64,000 nucleotides of DNA from Pedococcus dokdonensis (GTDB taxonomy: Bacteria; Actinomycetota; Actinomycetes; Actinomycetales; Dermatophilaceae): NCBI RefSeq assembly GCF_900104525.1, contig NZ_LT629711.1:1426001-1490000 (forward strand), in the 5' to 3' direction. The translations under genes and the position numbers were made by a program. Shown here piece after piece: positions 9,049-17,889 of this stretch (position 1 is the first letter of the stretch; the number at the start of each line of letters is the position of its first letter). Below the pieces are notes generated by a model. The model made no database searches. It was not told the DNA's origin and saw nothing but the letters and a program-made list of their open reading frames with translations.

Positions 9049-10244
9049 TCAGCCCAGGCCGCGGACGAGGTCCTCGATCACGTCGAGCGGGTCCTCGAGC
9101 CCGACCGAGATCCGGACCGTGCCGTCGGTGATCCCGACGGCCGCGCGGGCCTCGGGCGTGAGCCGGCGGTGGGTCGTGGTCGCGGGGTGGGTGACCATCG
9201 ACTTGGCGTCACCGAGGTTGTTGCTGATGTCGACGACCCGCAGGCCGTTCATCAGGGCGAAGGCCTCGTCCTTGCCGCCGTCGATCGCGAACGTCACGAC
9301 GGTGCCGCCGCCGAGCATCTGGCGCCGAGCCAGCTCGTGCTGGGGGTGCGAGGGTAGCCACGGGTAGAGCACCTTCGTCACCCGCGGGTGGGCCTCGAGC
9401 GCCTCGGCGACGGCAAGCGCGTTCGCGGCCTGCTTCTCGACCCGGAGCGACAGCGTCTCGAGTCCCTTGACGAGCACCCAGGCGTTGAACGGGGACATCG
9501 ACGGGCCGGTGTGGCGCATCAGGTTCTTGACCGGGCCGTTGACGAACTCGGCGGTCCCGAGCACGGCGCCCCGAGGGCTCGACCCTGGCCGTCGATGTGC
9601 TTGGTCGCGGAGTAGACGACGATGTCGGCGCCGTGCTCCAGGGGCTTGGAGAAGACCGGCGTCCCGAAGACGTTGTCGACGACGACCTGCGCCCCCGCCG
9701 CGTGCGCGAGGTCGCACACCGCCCGCATGTCGACGAGCTCCTGCATCGGGTTGCTCGGCGTCTCGAAGAACACGGCCTGGGTCGGCTCGGACAGCGCCTC
9801 GCGCCACTGGTCGAGGTCGGGCCCGTCGACGAACACCGTCTCGACGCCCCACCGCGGCAGGATCTCGTCGAGGATGACGAAGCACGACCCGAACAGCCCG
9901 CGCGACGAGACGACGCGGTCGCCCTTGCCCAGCAGGGCGGCCAGCGCGACGAAGACCGCGGACATGCCGGAGGCCGTGGCGAAGCAGGCCTGCGCGCCCT
10001 CGAGCTGGCGCAGCCGCTCCTCGAACATCGTCACCGTGGGGTTGCCGTAGCGGCTGTAGATGAAGTGGTCGACCTCGTCCTTGAAGGCCGCCTCGGCCTG
10101 CTCGGCGCTGTCGTAGACGAACCCCGACGTGAGGTAGAGCGCCTCCGCGGTCTCGTCGAAGTTGCTGCGGGCCAGGCCTCCCCGCACTGCCACCGTGTCG
10201 GGTCGGAACGACTGCTCCCCCGCTGCAGGGGGCTGCCCGGTCAT
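9049..10244 (-). pseudogene. metZ: O-succinylhomoserine sulfhydrylase / cystathionine gamma-synthase, frameshifted
   Basis: A PLP enzyme of methionine synthesis that joins O-succinylhomoserine with sulfide. The N-terminal two thirds, from MTGQPPAAGEQSFRPDTVAV to YSATKHIDGQGRALG, are in one frame, with the PLP lysine in SATKH. The rest, from GAVLGTAEFVNGPVKNLMRH to EDPLDVIEDLVRGLG, is in the next frame. The break is at a run of four C (9569-9572 on the plus strand); one more base restores the expected GGAVLGT. The cause is either a true mutation or a homopolymer base-call error; coding quality on both sides is intact, so error is more likely. The ATG overlaps the rhodanese stop (ATGA). Confidence 0.85.
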
Positions 10245-10672
10245 CCCTGCCGCCACGGGAGGCCGGAGTTCTTCCACCCCGACACGGCGCGGTGGCCGTG
10301 CTCGTCGTGCGGTCCCTCGAAACCCTCCAGCACGTTGTAGGCGGGTCCGAGCCCAGCGTGAGTGGCGGCCTCGGCAGCGGCGACGGACCGCACCCCGGAG
10401 CGGCAGATGAAGTAGATCGGGGCGCCGTCGGGCAGCCCGGCGTCCTGCAGCTGCGCCACGAAGTCACCGTTGACGGCCCCGTCGGGGAAGCGCTGCCACT
10501 CCACGAAGACCACCCGCTTGCCCAGCGCCGCGAGGTCCGGGACGCCGACGTAGCTCCACTCGGCGGTGGTGCGCACGTCGACCAGGACAGCGTCGTCGTC
10601 CGCGGCCAGCGCGGCATACGCGGCATCGGGGGCGACGTCGCCGGCGTAGGTGGTGGGGGGCTCGGAACTCAT
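10241..10672 (-). CDS. Rhodanese-like sulfur carrier protein
   Basis: 143 residues, one rhodanese domain: DAVLVDVRTTAEW near the start and the active loop CRSGVRS with catalytic Cys. It could carry sulfane sulfur or supply sulfur to the adjacent sulfhydrylase; the two genes overlap by 4 bases, and this pairing is common in actinobacteria and proteobacteria. The start is the ATG at 10672 (MSSEPPT) because TACGCT at 10684-10679 ends 6 bases before it; an upstream ATG in the same frame would lie outside that promoter. Confidence 0.85.
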   Translation of the reverse strand: MSSEPPTTYAGDVAPDAAYAALAADDDAVLVDVRTTAEWSYVGVPDLAALGKRVVFVEWQRFPDGAVNGDFVAQLQDAGLPDGAPIYFICRSGVRSVAAAEAATHAGLGPAYNVLEGFEGPHDEHGHRAVSGWKNSGLPWRQG

Positions 10673-10678
10673 CGCGTC

Positions 10679-10684
10679 AGCGTA
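10679..10684 (-). promoter_or_regulatory. -10 hexamer of the rhodanese-metZ operon (leaderless)
   Basis: TACGCT, 6 bases before the ATG at 10672; it decides between two possible start codons. Confidence 0.5.
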
Positions 10685-10738
10685 GAACCACCGCCACATG
10701 CCGAGACGAGCGGCCCACGACGTGGACGCGGCGAGGCC

Positions 10739-11899
10739 CTACGTGCGGTTCGTGAAGGCGACCGAGACGTTGCCGTCCGGCCAGACCTCCAGCGCGGTGA
10801 GCGACCCGGGCGCGGCGGCCAGCCGCCAGACCTTGTCGTGGGGGATGCCGAGGACGTGCGCGAGCACGCACATGATCGGCTTGCGGTGGCAGACGACGAC
10901 CGTGGTGCCACCGGCGGCGACCACCCGCTCGAAGGCCGCGACGACCCGCGCCGCGAGCTGGTCGTGCGACTCGCCACCCGGCCGGGCGTAGGCCGGGTCG
11001 GCCCGCAGCGCCAGGAGCGCCTCGGCCTCGTCGCGGACCAGGTCGGGGATGCTCTGCCCGTCCCAGTCGCCGAAGTCCTGCTCGTCCCAGTCGCGGTCGA
11101 CCGTCGCCTCGACCCCGATGGCGTCGGCGACGGCCGCGCCCGTCTGCACGGCCCGCGCCAGGGACGACGTCACCACCCGGGCTGGCGAGCCGCCGAGCAG
11201 GTGAGCCGTCGCGCGGCCGGCCGCTGCGGCCTGGGCCTGCCCTGCGGTGTTGAGCCCGGGGTCCGCACCACCCCTGCCGTCCAGTCGCGAGGCGACGGTG
11301 AAGTCGGTGACGCCGTGCCGCACCAGCACGATCCGGGTCGGGTTGCCCTCCCCCGGGCTGACTGGCGCCGGGCTGGGCACCGGGTCGATGACCTCGTCGA
11401 CCACCTCGTCGATGAACTCGTCCATCGTCGCGGCGCTGGCCCCCTCGCGGTCCGGCCCGAGCATCCGGTCGATCGTCCGGCCGTCCATGCCGTCGTTGGA
11501 CAGCGCGTCGGCGTCCTTGTTGCGCTCGCGCGGGATCCAGGTGAAGGACACCGAGCCCCCGGCTGCGCTCACCTGCGACGCGAGGTCGCGCGCCTCCAGG
11601 GCGAGCTGGCGCATGTCGGGGTGCTTGATCTTCCAGCGTCCGGCCATCTGCTCGACGACGAGCTTGGAGTCCATCCGGACCTCGACGTCGGCGCCGGCGT
11701 CGATCCGCAGGACGGCGCGCAGCCCGGCGATCAGCCCGGAGTACTCGGCGACGTTGTTGGACTCCTTGCCGAGCGGCGCAGCCCCCTCCCAGAGCACGCG
11801 GCCGTCGGCACCGTCGCGCACCAGCGCGCCGTAGCCTGCGACTCCGGGGTTGCCCCGGGAGCCGCCGTCGGCCTCGACGACGAGACGCCGCCGGCTCAT
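10739..11899 (-). CDS. Bifunctional RNase HI / phosphoglycerate-mutase-like phosphatase (Rv2228c type)
   Basis: 386 residues with two domains. Residues 1-140 are RNase HI: acidic residues D11 (EADGGSRGNPG), E52 (NNVAEYSG), D77 (VRMDSKLVVEQ) and D131 (RNKDADALSN) cut RNA in RNA:DNA hybrids. After a Pro/Ser/acidic linker (about 145-187) comes a histidine phosphatase with LVRHGVTD at about 192-199 and PGGESHDQLAARV later. The same fusion in M. tuberculosis is Rv2228c, with RNase H and acid phosphatase (CobC-like) activities. It follows the zinc-ribbon and Nif3 genes, as in mycobacteria. Start: ATG 11899, just before the RNase H strand. Confidence 0.92.
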   Translation of the reverse strand: MSRRRLVVEADGGSRGNPGVAGYGALVRDGADGRVLWEGAAPLGKESNNVAEYSGLIAGLRAVLRIDAGADVEVRMDSKLVVEQMAGRWKIKHPDMRQLALEARDLASQVSAAGGSVSFTWIPRERNKDADALSNDGMDGRTIDRMLGPDREGASAATMDEFIDEVVDEVIDPVPSPAPVSPGEGNPTRIVLVRHGVTDFTVASRLDGRGGADPGLNTAGQAQAAAAGRATAHLLGGSPARVVTSSLARAVQTGAAVADAIGVEATVDRDWDEQDFGDWDGQSIPDLVRDEAEALLALRADPAYARPGGESHDQLAARVVAAFERVVAAGGTTVVVCHRKPIMCVLAHVLGIPHDKVWRLAAAPGSLTALEVWPDGNVSVAFTNRT

Positions 11900-11931
11900 C
11901 GCCGCACCCCGAACCTGCCCGGCAGCACGGG

Positions 11932-12672
11932 TCAGAGGCCGGACTCGGCAGTGCGCACCAGGATGCGGCGGCACTCCTCACAGCGGAGCAGCTCGTCGGC
12001 CGGGGCCGCCTTGATGCGGTTCATGTCGACGTTGTTGAGCTCGAGCTGGCAGCCACCACACCGACGCTGGCGCAGGGGTGCCGCGGCGAGCCCGCCGCTC
12101 TGGGCGCGGATCTTGTCGTAGAGGGCGACGAGGTCGTCGCCGACCCCGGCCACGATGTCGGCCCGCGGCGCGGCGACCCGCACCGCCTCGGCGTCGAGGT
12201 CGGCGAGCGCGGCGTCGCGGGACTCGGTCGCTGCCGTGAGCTGCTCGGTGAGCGTGGCGCGCTCGGCCTCGAGCTGGGTCACCGCCGACTCGGCGTCCTC
12301 GGCCCGCTCCATCACCTCGAGCTCGACGTCCTCGAGCTCGGACTGGCGACGGACCAGGGAGGCGAGCTCGTGCTGGATGGCCTGGAGGTCCTTGGCCGTG
12401 CCGGTGCCCGCGTCGAGCCGGGACTGGTCGCGTGCTGCGCGGTCGCGCACCAGCTGCACGTCGGCCTCGGCCTTGGCGACCTCGCGCTGGATGTCACCGA
12501 GCTCGGTGCGGGCGCGGACCAGCAGGGAGTCGAGCCCTTCGGCCTTGGTCTCGAGCTCGGCCAGTCGGGCGTGCTCGGGCAGGCTCTTGCGGGCATGCCC
12601 GATCTGGTCGAGCCGGGTGTCGATCGCCTGCAGGTCGAGCAGTCGCCACTGACGGGACGGGTCGGCTTTCAG
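11932..12672 (-). CDS. Coiled-coil zinc-ribbon protein (Rv2229c family), probable CTG start
   Basis: About 246 residues. A long coiled coil (roughly residues 20-190, rich in Glu/Ala/Leu/Arg) is followed by a C4 zinc ribbon: CGGCQLELNN and CEECRRIL. The family is widespread in actinobacteria next to RNase HI/CobC and Nif3 genes; its function is not settled. No ATG/GTG/TTG lies at the conserved N-terminus (LKADPSRQWRLLDLQ). A CTG at 12672 has GGAGGT five bases before it and overlaps the upstream TGA, so I use it; a GTG at 12723 is the alternative and would overlap nif3 by 55 bases. Confidence 0.8.
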   Translation of the reverse strand: MKADPSRQWRLLDLQAIDTRLDQIGHARKSLPEHARLAELETKAEGLDSLLVRARTELGDIQREVAKAEADVQLVRDRAARDQSRLDAGTGTAKDLQAIQHELASLVRRQSELEDVELEVMERAEDAESAVTQLEAERATLTEQLTAATESRDAALADLDAEAVRVAAPRADIVAGVGDDLVALYDKIRAQSGGLAAAPLRQRRCGGCQLELNNVDMNRIKAAPADELLRCEECRRILVRTAESGL

Positions 12673-13529
12673 GACGTACCTCCAGGGCCATCGGGCGATT
12701 CGGCGCCGACCACGAAGTCCCACGGGTCGGTGCGCAGTGTTGAGATGTGGGTCTCCACCTTAAGGGCCGCGTCCCCGCCCGTCGCAAGCGCGGTCCGCAC
12801 CCGCTCGGCCGCGCCCTCCAGCCACAGCGACTCGGTGGCCCAGTGGCCCGCGTCGACGACGTACGGCGTCCCGCCCCGCGCCTCCTCCCGCGCCTCCAGC
12901 ACGGGGTGGTGGCGCAGGTCGGCCGTGACGTAGACGTCGGCCCCGCTGGCCCGCACGTGGTCGAACAGGTCGTCGCCGGCGCCACCCATCACGGCGACCC
13001 GCTCCACGCGGGCGCCGGGAGGCCCCGCGACACGGACGCCGCCCGCGGACGGCGGGAGGGCGGCATACAGGGCTGCGGTGAACTCCGCGAGGGACGTGGG
13101 GGCCGGGAGCCGTCCCACCCGACCCAGCGCCTGGCCCTCGACGACGGCGAGCGGTTCGACCTCGGTGAGGCCGCAGGCCTGCGCGAGCGCGTCGTTCACC
13201 CCGGGCGAGGCGACGTCGGCGTTGGTGTGCGCGACGTAGAGGGCGAGGTCGTTGACCACGAGCGCGGTCACCGTGGCGCCCTTGGCGCCGGTGGTGGCGA
13301 CGCTGTGTATGCCGCGCAGCAGCAACGGGTGGTGCGTCACCAGCAGGTCGGCCCCCAGTGCCCGCGCCTCTTCGACAACGGCAAGGGTGGGGTCCACGGC
13401 GAAGTGGATCCGGCGCACCGGCTGGGACAGGTCACCGGCCACCAGGCCGACCTGGTCCCAGGACTGGGCCGTGGACGGCGGGTAGAGGTCGTCGAGCACC
13501 CGGACGACGTCGGCGAGGGTGGTCTCCAT
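12669..13529 (-). CDS. Nif3-like dinuclear metal centre hexameric protein
   Basis: 286 residues. The Nif3/YbgI family holds two metal ions; His/Asp/Glu ligands are visible in LLVTHHPLLLRGI, ALYVAHTNAD and the C-terminal GHWATESLWLEG. The inserted middle segment (about residues 140-220, VGRLPAPTSLAEFTAAL and VMGGAGDDLF) is the domain seen in the longer forms. A GTP cyclohydrolase role has been proposed for relatives but is not certain. The ATG is only one base beyond the 3' end of tRNA-Val, so there is no room for a ribosome site; the message would start inside or just after the tRNA. Confidence 0.88.
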   Translation of the reverse strand: METTLADVVRVLDDLYPPSTAQSWDQVGLVAGDLSQPVRRIHFAVDPTLAVVEEARALGADLLVTHHPLLLRGIHSVATTGAKGATVTALVVNDLALYVAHTNADVASPGVNDALAQACGLTEVEPLAVVEGQALGRVGRLPAPTSLAEFTAALYAALPPSAGGVRVAGPPGARVERVAVMGGAGDDLFDHVRASGADVYVTADLRHHPVLEAREEARGGTPYVVDAGHWATESLWLEGAAERVRTALATGGDAALKVETHISTLRTDPWDFVVGAESPDGPGGTS

Positions 13530-13530
13530 G

Positions 13531-13603
13531 TGGGCCCGGCCGGGCTCGAACCGACGACATCCACGGTGTAAACGTGGCGCTCTACCAACTGAGCTACAGG
13601 CCC
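13531..13603 (-). tRNA. tRNA-Val (anticodon TAC)
   Basis: 73 bases. The acceptor stem GGGCCTG pairs with CGGGCCC (one G:U), the D arm reads GCTCAGTTGGTAGAGC, the anticodon stem-loop CCACG-TTTACAC-CGTGG gives anticodon TAC, and the T arm has GTCGGTTCGAGCCCGGC. CCA is not encoded: the bases after the discriminator A are C and then the ATG of the nif3-like gene. Confidence 0.95.
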
Positions 13604-13868
13604 GTGTCCTCGCGCCGGCACCGGGGCCGCGATCGGACAGCGGCGTCATTGTGTCAGGTCACGGCGGATCCGTGACCCGGGACGCCCGGCCGCGGCTCCG
13701 CGGGGGCGGTGGACGAAGAATTTACCCTCGAAGGCCGAATTTCATGCAGGTGCTTCTTCCCAAACCCGGGCGAAGGTGTGCAGGATTCGCCCCATCGTGC
13801 CCTCCTCACACTGGAGGACACCTGCCCGCGGCCGCACACCGTGGGCCGACCCCTCGAAGGGAAGCAAC

Positions 13869-16712
13869 ATGATTCGCAGGATCACGGAGCACCGGCTCCG
13901 CGCCACTGCGCTGGTGCCAGCCATCGCGCTCGTTGCCGCCGGCCTCGCCGCCGCCGGCACCACGGGCTCGGCAACCGCAGCACCAGCGCCGGCGAAGGCT
14001 CCAGCCGCCAACACCCACGGCGACTACTACATGAACACGGTCGCACCCCGCGCCGAGTCCGCCTTCGGCAGCGACAAGCAGCTGAAGAAGGGCAAGAGCA
14101 CGGCGGGCCAGGCCTCCCGGCAGGCGGACGTGCTGGCCAAGGCCAAGGCCTACGACGCCAAGCACGCCAAGGGCAACCCGGTGGCGGCGCGCCAGCTGGC
14201 CAAGCTCGAGGCCCAGTCGGTCCGCACCGGCAAGAGCCCCAAGCAGATCAAGTCGAAGTTCAAGCAGGCCAAGAGCACCCAGACGGCCAAGCTCCTGACC
14301 ATCCTCGTCGAGTTCAACGAGCAGGCCAACGACGACTTCACCGGCGCGATGGTGCCCGACGGCTACGGCGCCGAGAACTGCGTGGCGGGCAACATCCAGA
14401 ACGGCCCCACCCACAACCAGATCCCGAACCCGGCCAACGCGCCGCTCAAGGACAACAACTCGATGTGGGTGAAGGACTTCTCGTCCGCCTACTACAACAA
14501 GATGCTCTACACGAAGACGGGCATCACCGAGCGGGTCCGCCCCGACCTCAAGGGCCCGGACGGCAAGGCCGGCATCGACATCTCCGGCTACACCATGAAG
14601 AACATGTACGAGGAGATGTCCAAGGGCGCCTACACGGTGACCGGCTCGGCCACCCCGTGGGTGACGGTCGCCCACTCCGAGGCCTACTACGGCGCGACGG
14701 TCTGCCACAAGGACCCTGACACGGGCGAGTGGGTCTACGACGCGGTCCAGGACATGCAGGGCCACCCGAGCAACCGGCTCGGCGCAGGGCAGCTCCCCAT
14801 CGACGCGGTCGCCGCCCTCGCGAAGGCGCAGCCGAACTTCCCCTGGGCCGACTATGACGTCGAGGACCAGGGCGACGTCGACGGTGACGGCAACGTCCTC
14901 GAGCCCGACGGTGTGATCGACCACGTCGTGCTCGTGCACGCCGGCGAGGACAAGTCCGGTGGTGGCGGTGGCGAAGGCCCCTACGCCATCTGGGCGCACT
15001 CGTCCTCGGTCATCGGTGGCGCACCGGTGCCCGGCACCAACCTGCGGCTGTCCAACTACATCGTGCAGCCCGAGGACTCCGGTGTCGGCGTCTTCGCGCA
15101 CGAGTACGGCCACGACCTCGGTCTGCCGGACCTCTACGACACCGCCAGCGGTGGCGACTCCGACATCGACTTCTGGGACCTGATGAGCTCCGGCTCGCAC
15201 TCCGGCCCGATCTTCCAGTCGATGCCGACCCACATGGGCATCTGGGACAAGTGGGTGCTCGGCTGGGCCGACCCGGTGGTCCTCAACCCCGGTGACGACC
15301 CGCGCGCGATCAACGTCGGGCAGACCAGCCGGACCCCCAAGGGCACGGCCGACGGCGTCAAGATCAACCTGCCGCTCAAGACGGTCACCCTCGCCGAGCC
15401 GCACTCGGGCGACAGCATGTGGTACTCCAGCGCCGACCAGTCCTGGGCCAAGAACACCCTGACCCGTGACGTGGCGGTGCCGGCGGGTGCGACCGACGCC
15501 CGCTTCTGGATGTGGAACAACTTCCACATCGAGGAGGACTGGGACTTCGGCTTCGTCGAGGTCTCGACCGACGGCGGCACGACGTGGACCGAGCAGAAGG
15601 TCTACGACGAAGCGGGTGCCGAGATCTCCACGCCCGACGGCTACTCCGACCCGAACGGCCGGATGGTCGACTTCGGCAACAAGAAGTACGGCCTGACCGG
15701 CGCGACCGACGGCTGGGAGCACGCGTACGCCAACCTGACGGCCTTCGCCGGCCAGACGGTCAAGGTGCGTCTGCTCTACGCGACGGACGAGGCGTTCGAG
15801 GACACCGGCTGGTTCGTCGACGACCTGTCGGTGACCAACGGCGCGACCACGGTCTGGAGCGACGACGCCGAGGCCAACAACGGCTGGACCGCCACGGTCG
15901 GGACGTTCGAGGCCACCACCGGCGCCGGCTGGGTGCTCGACTCGGGCACCACGCAGAACGCGCAGTACTACATGGTGGAGTGGCGCAACTTCGACGGCTT
16001 CGACAAGGGTCTGCAGTACGCCTACGACACGACCTACCAGAAGCTCGGCGACGACGGCGCCTGGAAGGTCGAGAAGATCAAGTACAACGCGCCCGGTGCC
16101 CTCGTCTGGTACCGCGACACGGGGTACGGCAACGTCAACCACGTGCTCAACAACCTCACGGCCCTGCCGAGCGAGGGAGCCAAGGGTGGCCTGCTGCTGG
16201 TCGACAGCCACTACGAGCCGTTCCGTCGCAGTGGTGCGAACGCGGCGCTCGACCCGTCCACGCTGAAGAACCTGCCGTCTCGACCGCAGTCGTCGAACGT
16301 CGCCTTCAACCTGGTCGGGACCTACCCGTTCAAGGAGTGCCAGACCAAGGCCGACTTCACCGGCGAGGCCTGCAACACCTTCGGGTCGCAGCCGGCGGTC
16401 AAGTCGTTCACGGACAACAAGACCTGGTACCCGGGCTTCGAGCTGCGTGACGACGGCCGGCTGTTCTACCGCGACGCCGACGCCTCGACGGTCGTGCCCA
16501 GCCAGGACAACGCCCCCTACAGCGTCCGCATCGTCGACCAGCGCGGGGCGCTCATCCCCGACCTGTTCGGCGAGGACGTGGGTGCGATCGTCCCGCTCGG
16601 CACCGGCAACCCCGCCGATGACGGCGTCGGCTACGGCACCGTCGTGACGGTGGCGAAGGCCAAGCGGGGCAACATGTCCGCACTGATCAAGATCACGCCG
16701 CCCACGCCGTAG
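13869..16712 (+). CDS. Secreted M6-family metalloprotease (immune inhibitor A type)
   Basis: 947 residues. A Sec signal peptide spans about residues 1-39: basic MIRRITEHRLR, a hydrophobic core, then TGSATAAPAPAKA. The zinc site HEYGHDLGLPDLYD has H411, E412 and H415; the next conserved stretch SDIDFWDLMSSG is typical of M6 peptidases. A beta-rich C-terminal region with GWFVDDLSV resembles the MAM/CUB-like part of InhA. It is probably secreted to degrade extracellular protein. An Ala/Lys/Gln-rich pro-region (about 60-150) may be removed on activation. GAAGGGA lies 7 bases before the ATG. It is convergent with ahpE and followed by a hairpin. Confidence 0.9.
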   Translation: MIRRITEHRLRATALVPAIALVAAGLAAAGTTGSATAAPAPAKAPAANTHGDYYMNTVAPRAESAFGSDKQLKKGKSTAGQASRQADVLAKAKAYDAKHAKGNPVAARQLAKLEAQSVRTGKSPKQIKSKFKQAKSTQTAKLLTILVEFNEQANDDFTGAMVPDGYGAENCVAGNIQNGPTHNQIPNPANAPLKDNNSMWVKDFSSAYYNKMLYTKTGITERVRPDLKGPDGKAGIDISGYTMKNMYEEMSKGAYTVTGSATPWVTVAHSEAYYGATVCHKDPDTGEWVYDAVQDMQGHPSNRLGAGQLPIDAVAALAKAQPNFPWADYDVEDQGDVDGDGNVLEPDGVIDHVVLVHAGEDKSGGGGGEGPYAIWAHSSSVIGGAPVPGTNLRLSNYIVQPEDSGVGVFAHEYGHDLGLPDLYDTASGGDSDIDFWDLMSSGSHSGPIFQSMPTHMGIWDKWVLGWADPVVLNPGDDPRAINVGQTSRTPKGTADGVKINLPLKTVTLAEPHSGDSMWYSSADQSWAKNTLTRDVAVPAGATDARFWMWNNFHIEEDWDFGFVEVSTDGGTTWTEQKVYDEAGAEISTPDGYSDPNGRMVDFGNKKYGLTGATDGWEHAYANLTAFAGQTVKVRLLYATDEAFEDTGWFVDDLSVTNGATTVWSDDAEANNGWTATVGTFEATTGAGWVLDSGTTQNAQYYMVEWRNFDGFDKGLQYAYDTTYQKLGDDGAWKVEKIKYNAPGALVWYRDTGYGNVNHVLNNLTALPSEGAKGGLLLVDSHYEPFRRSGANAALDPSTLKNLPSRPQSSNVAFNLVGTYPFKECQTKADFTGEACNTFGSQPAVKSFTDNKTWYPGFELRDDGRLFYRDADASTVVPSQDNAPYSVRIVDQRGALIPDLFGEDVGAIVPLGTGNPADDGVGYGTVVTVAKAKRGNMSALIKITPPTP

Positions 16713-16728
16713 GCACCGGGTGACGTGA

Positions 16729-16766
16729 GAGGGCCGGTATGCCGTGCACACGGCATACCGGCCCTC
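16729..16766. terminator. Perfect 18-bp hairpin between the M6 protease and ahpE
   Basis: Arms 16729-16746 and 16749-16766 pair perfectly around a two-base loop. It contains GTATGCCG and its complement. No T-run follows, but it sits between two convergent genes and likely serves both. Confidence 0.7.
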
Positions 16767-16826
16767 GTGCGTTCCCTGCTGGGGGTGGGTGCCACAGCGG
16801 CCGGTGGCAGACCCGCGGGTGTCGCG

Positions 16827-17297
16827 TCAGCCGCGGAGCTCGGCCAGCGTGGTGTGGTAGCCGGTGAAGTCGCGCGGCTGCCCGATCTCGTTGACCAGGG
16901 ACCAGCGCACGATCCCCTCGGTGTCGATGAGGAAGGTGCCACGCAGGGCGGCACCGGCCTGCTCGTTGAACACGCCGTACTGCTGCGCCACCGCACCGTG
17001 CGGCCAGTAGTCGGACAGGAGGGGGAAGAAGTAGCCCTCCTTGTCGGCCCAGGCGCGCTGGCTGAACATGTGGTCGCACGAGATGGCGAGCACCTGCACG
17101 TCGTCGGCGACGAATCCACCCAGGTCGTCGCGGATCTCGCAGAGCTCGCCCGTGCAGATCCCGGAGAACGCGAACGGGTAGAAGACGACCACGACGTTCT
17201 TGCTGCCGCGGAAGTCGGCCAGCGTGAAGTCCTGGCCGTTCTGGTCCCGGAGGGTGAAGTCGGGGGCCGGAGCGCCCACTGCGATCGGTGCGGTCAT
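16827..17297 (-). CDS. ahpE: Peroxiredoxin, AhpE type with an added second cysteine
   Basis: 156 residues. It reduces peroxides. The opening APDFTLRDQNGQDF and FAFSGICTGELC with peroxidatic Cys48 match M. tuberculosis AhpE. A second cysteine, C53, follows four residues after C48, where mycobacterial AhpE (1-Cys) has Asp; C-x4-C is the spacing of the resolving cysteine in PrxQ/BCP enzymes, so it could form an intramolecular disulfide. WPHGAVAQQYGVFNEQAG and RGTFLIDTEG are family sequence. It is followed upstream by DUF3052, the same order as M. tuberculosis. Confidence 0.9.
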   Translation of the reverse strand: MTAPIAVGAPAPDFTLRDQNGQDFTLADFRGSKNVVVVFYPFAFSGICTGELCEIRDDLGGFVADDVQVLAISCDHMFSQRAWADKEGYFFPLLSDYWPHGAVAQQYGVFNEQAGAALRGTFLIDTEGIVRWSLVNEIGQPRDFTGYHTTLAELRG

Positions 17298-17319
17298 GGT
17301 GGGCAGTCTGCCAGCGCCG

Positions 17320-17745
17320 TCAACGCCGCCCGGTGCGGGGTGCGACCAGCTTGGTGGCGGTCCAGTCGTCGCAGGCGTTGACCGTGCCCGAGGTGTGCAG
17401 ACCCGCTGTGGTCGCCGCCTCCTCGATGTCGCTCGCCTCGACGTGGCCGGGGCGCCCGGCCTTGAGGGTCAGGACCACGACGGAGCCACCGTCACCGAGG
17501 TTGGTGAGCGCGTCGACGACCGCGTCGACGAGGTCGCCGTCGTCCTTGCGCCACCAGATCAGCGACGAGTCGGCGACCTCCTGGTAGTCCTCGTCCTCGA
17601 GGTCGGTGCCGGTCTGGTCCTCGATGGCGAAGCGGAAGTCGTCGTCCACGTCACCGTCGTAGCCGAACTCCTGGATCACCTGTCCGCCGGTGTAGCCCAG
17701 CCGGGCCACCGATGTCTGCAGCGCGGACTGCGCCGGCGTGGTCAC
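17320..17745 (-). CDS. DUF3052 family protein
   Basis: 141 residues from a GTG, acidic (GYDGDVDDDFRFAIEDQTGTDLEDEDY) with no membrane segment. The DUF3052 family is found next to aceE and ahpE in many actinobacteria, including M. tuberculosis; its function is unknown. SLIWWRKDDGDLVDAVVDALTNL and GSVVVLTLKAGRPG are conserved-looking. ahpE lies downstream on the same strand 22 bases away, so they may be co-transcribed. It diverges from the fdhF-like gene, with 180 bases between the start codons. Confidence 0.85.
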   Translation of the reverse strand: MTTPAQSALQTSVARLGYTGGQVIQEFGYDGDVDDDFRFAIEDQTGTDLEDEDYQEVADSSLIWWRKDDGDLVDAVVDALTNLGDGGSVVVLTLKAGRPGHVEASDIEEAATTAGLHTSGTVNACDDWTATKLVAPRTGRR

Positions 17746-17889
17746 ACCCTTCTCCTACCCTCGAGCCGTTCGGTTGCGGGTAAGTCCATCGGGTCGGGCC
17801 GGGTTTTTCAACCGAGTCGCCGGAATCGGCACCCTTTTTCACGGGGTGGACGGCCCAGTCCCGGCGTGGGGACCGGGCCGTCCCACCGC

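Noticed and set aside
9519..9575. Programmed frameshift in metZ
   Set aside because: There is no slippery heptamer with a following pseudoknot that I can see, and MetZ is not known to use frameshifting; a base-call error or a simple mutation explains it better.
10200..10738. S-adenosylmethionine riboswitch before the rhodanese-metZ operon
   Set aside because: The start codon is 6 bases from the -10, leaving no room for an RNA leader.
13806..16751. A 981-codon open frame antisense to the M6 protease
   Set aside because: It mirrors a G/C-ending codon gene on the opposite strand; composition is low-complexity (Val/Arg/Gly-rich) with no domain, while the M6 frame has a signal peptide and zinc motif.
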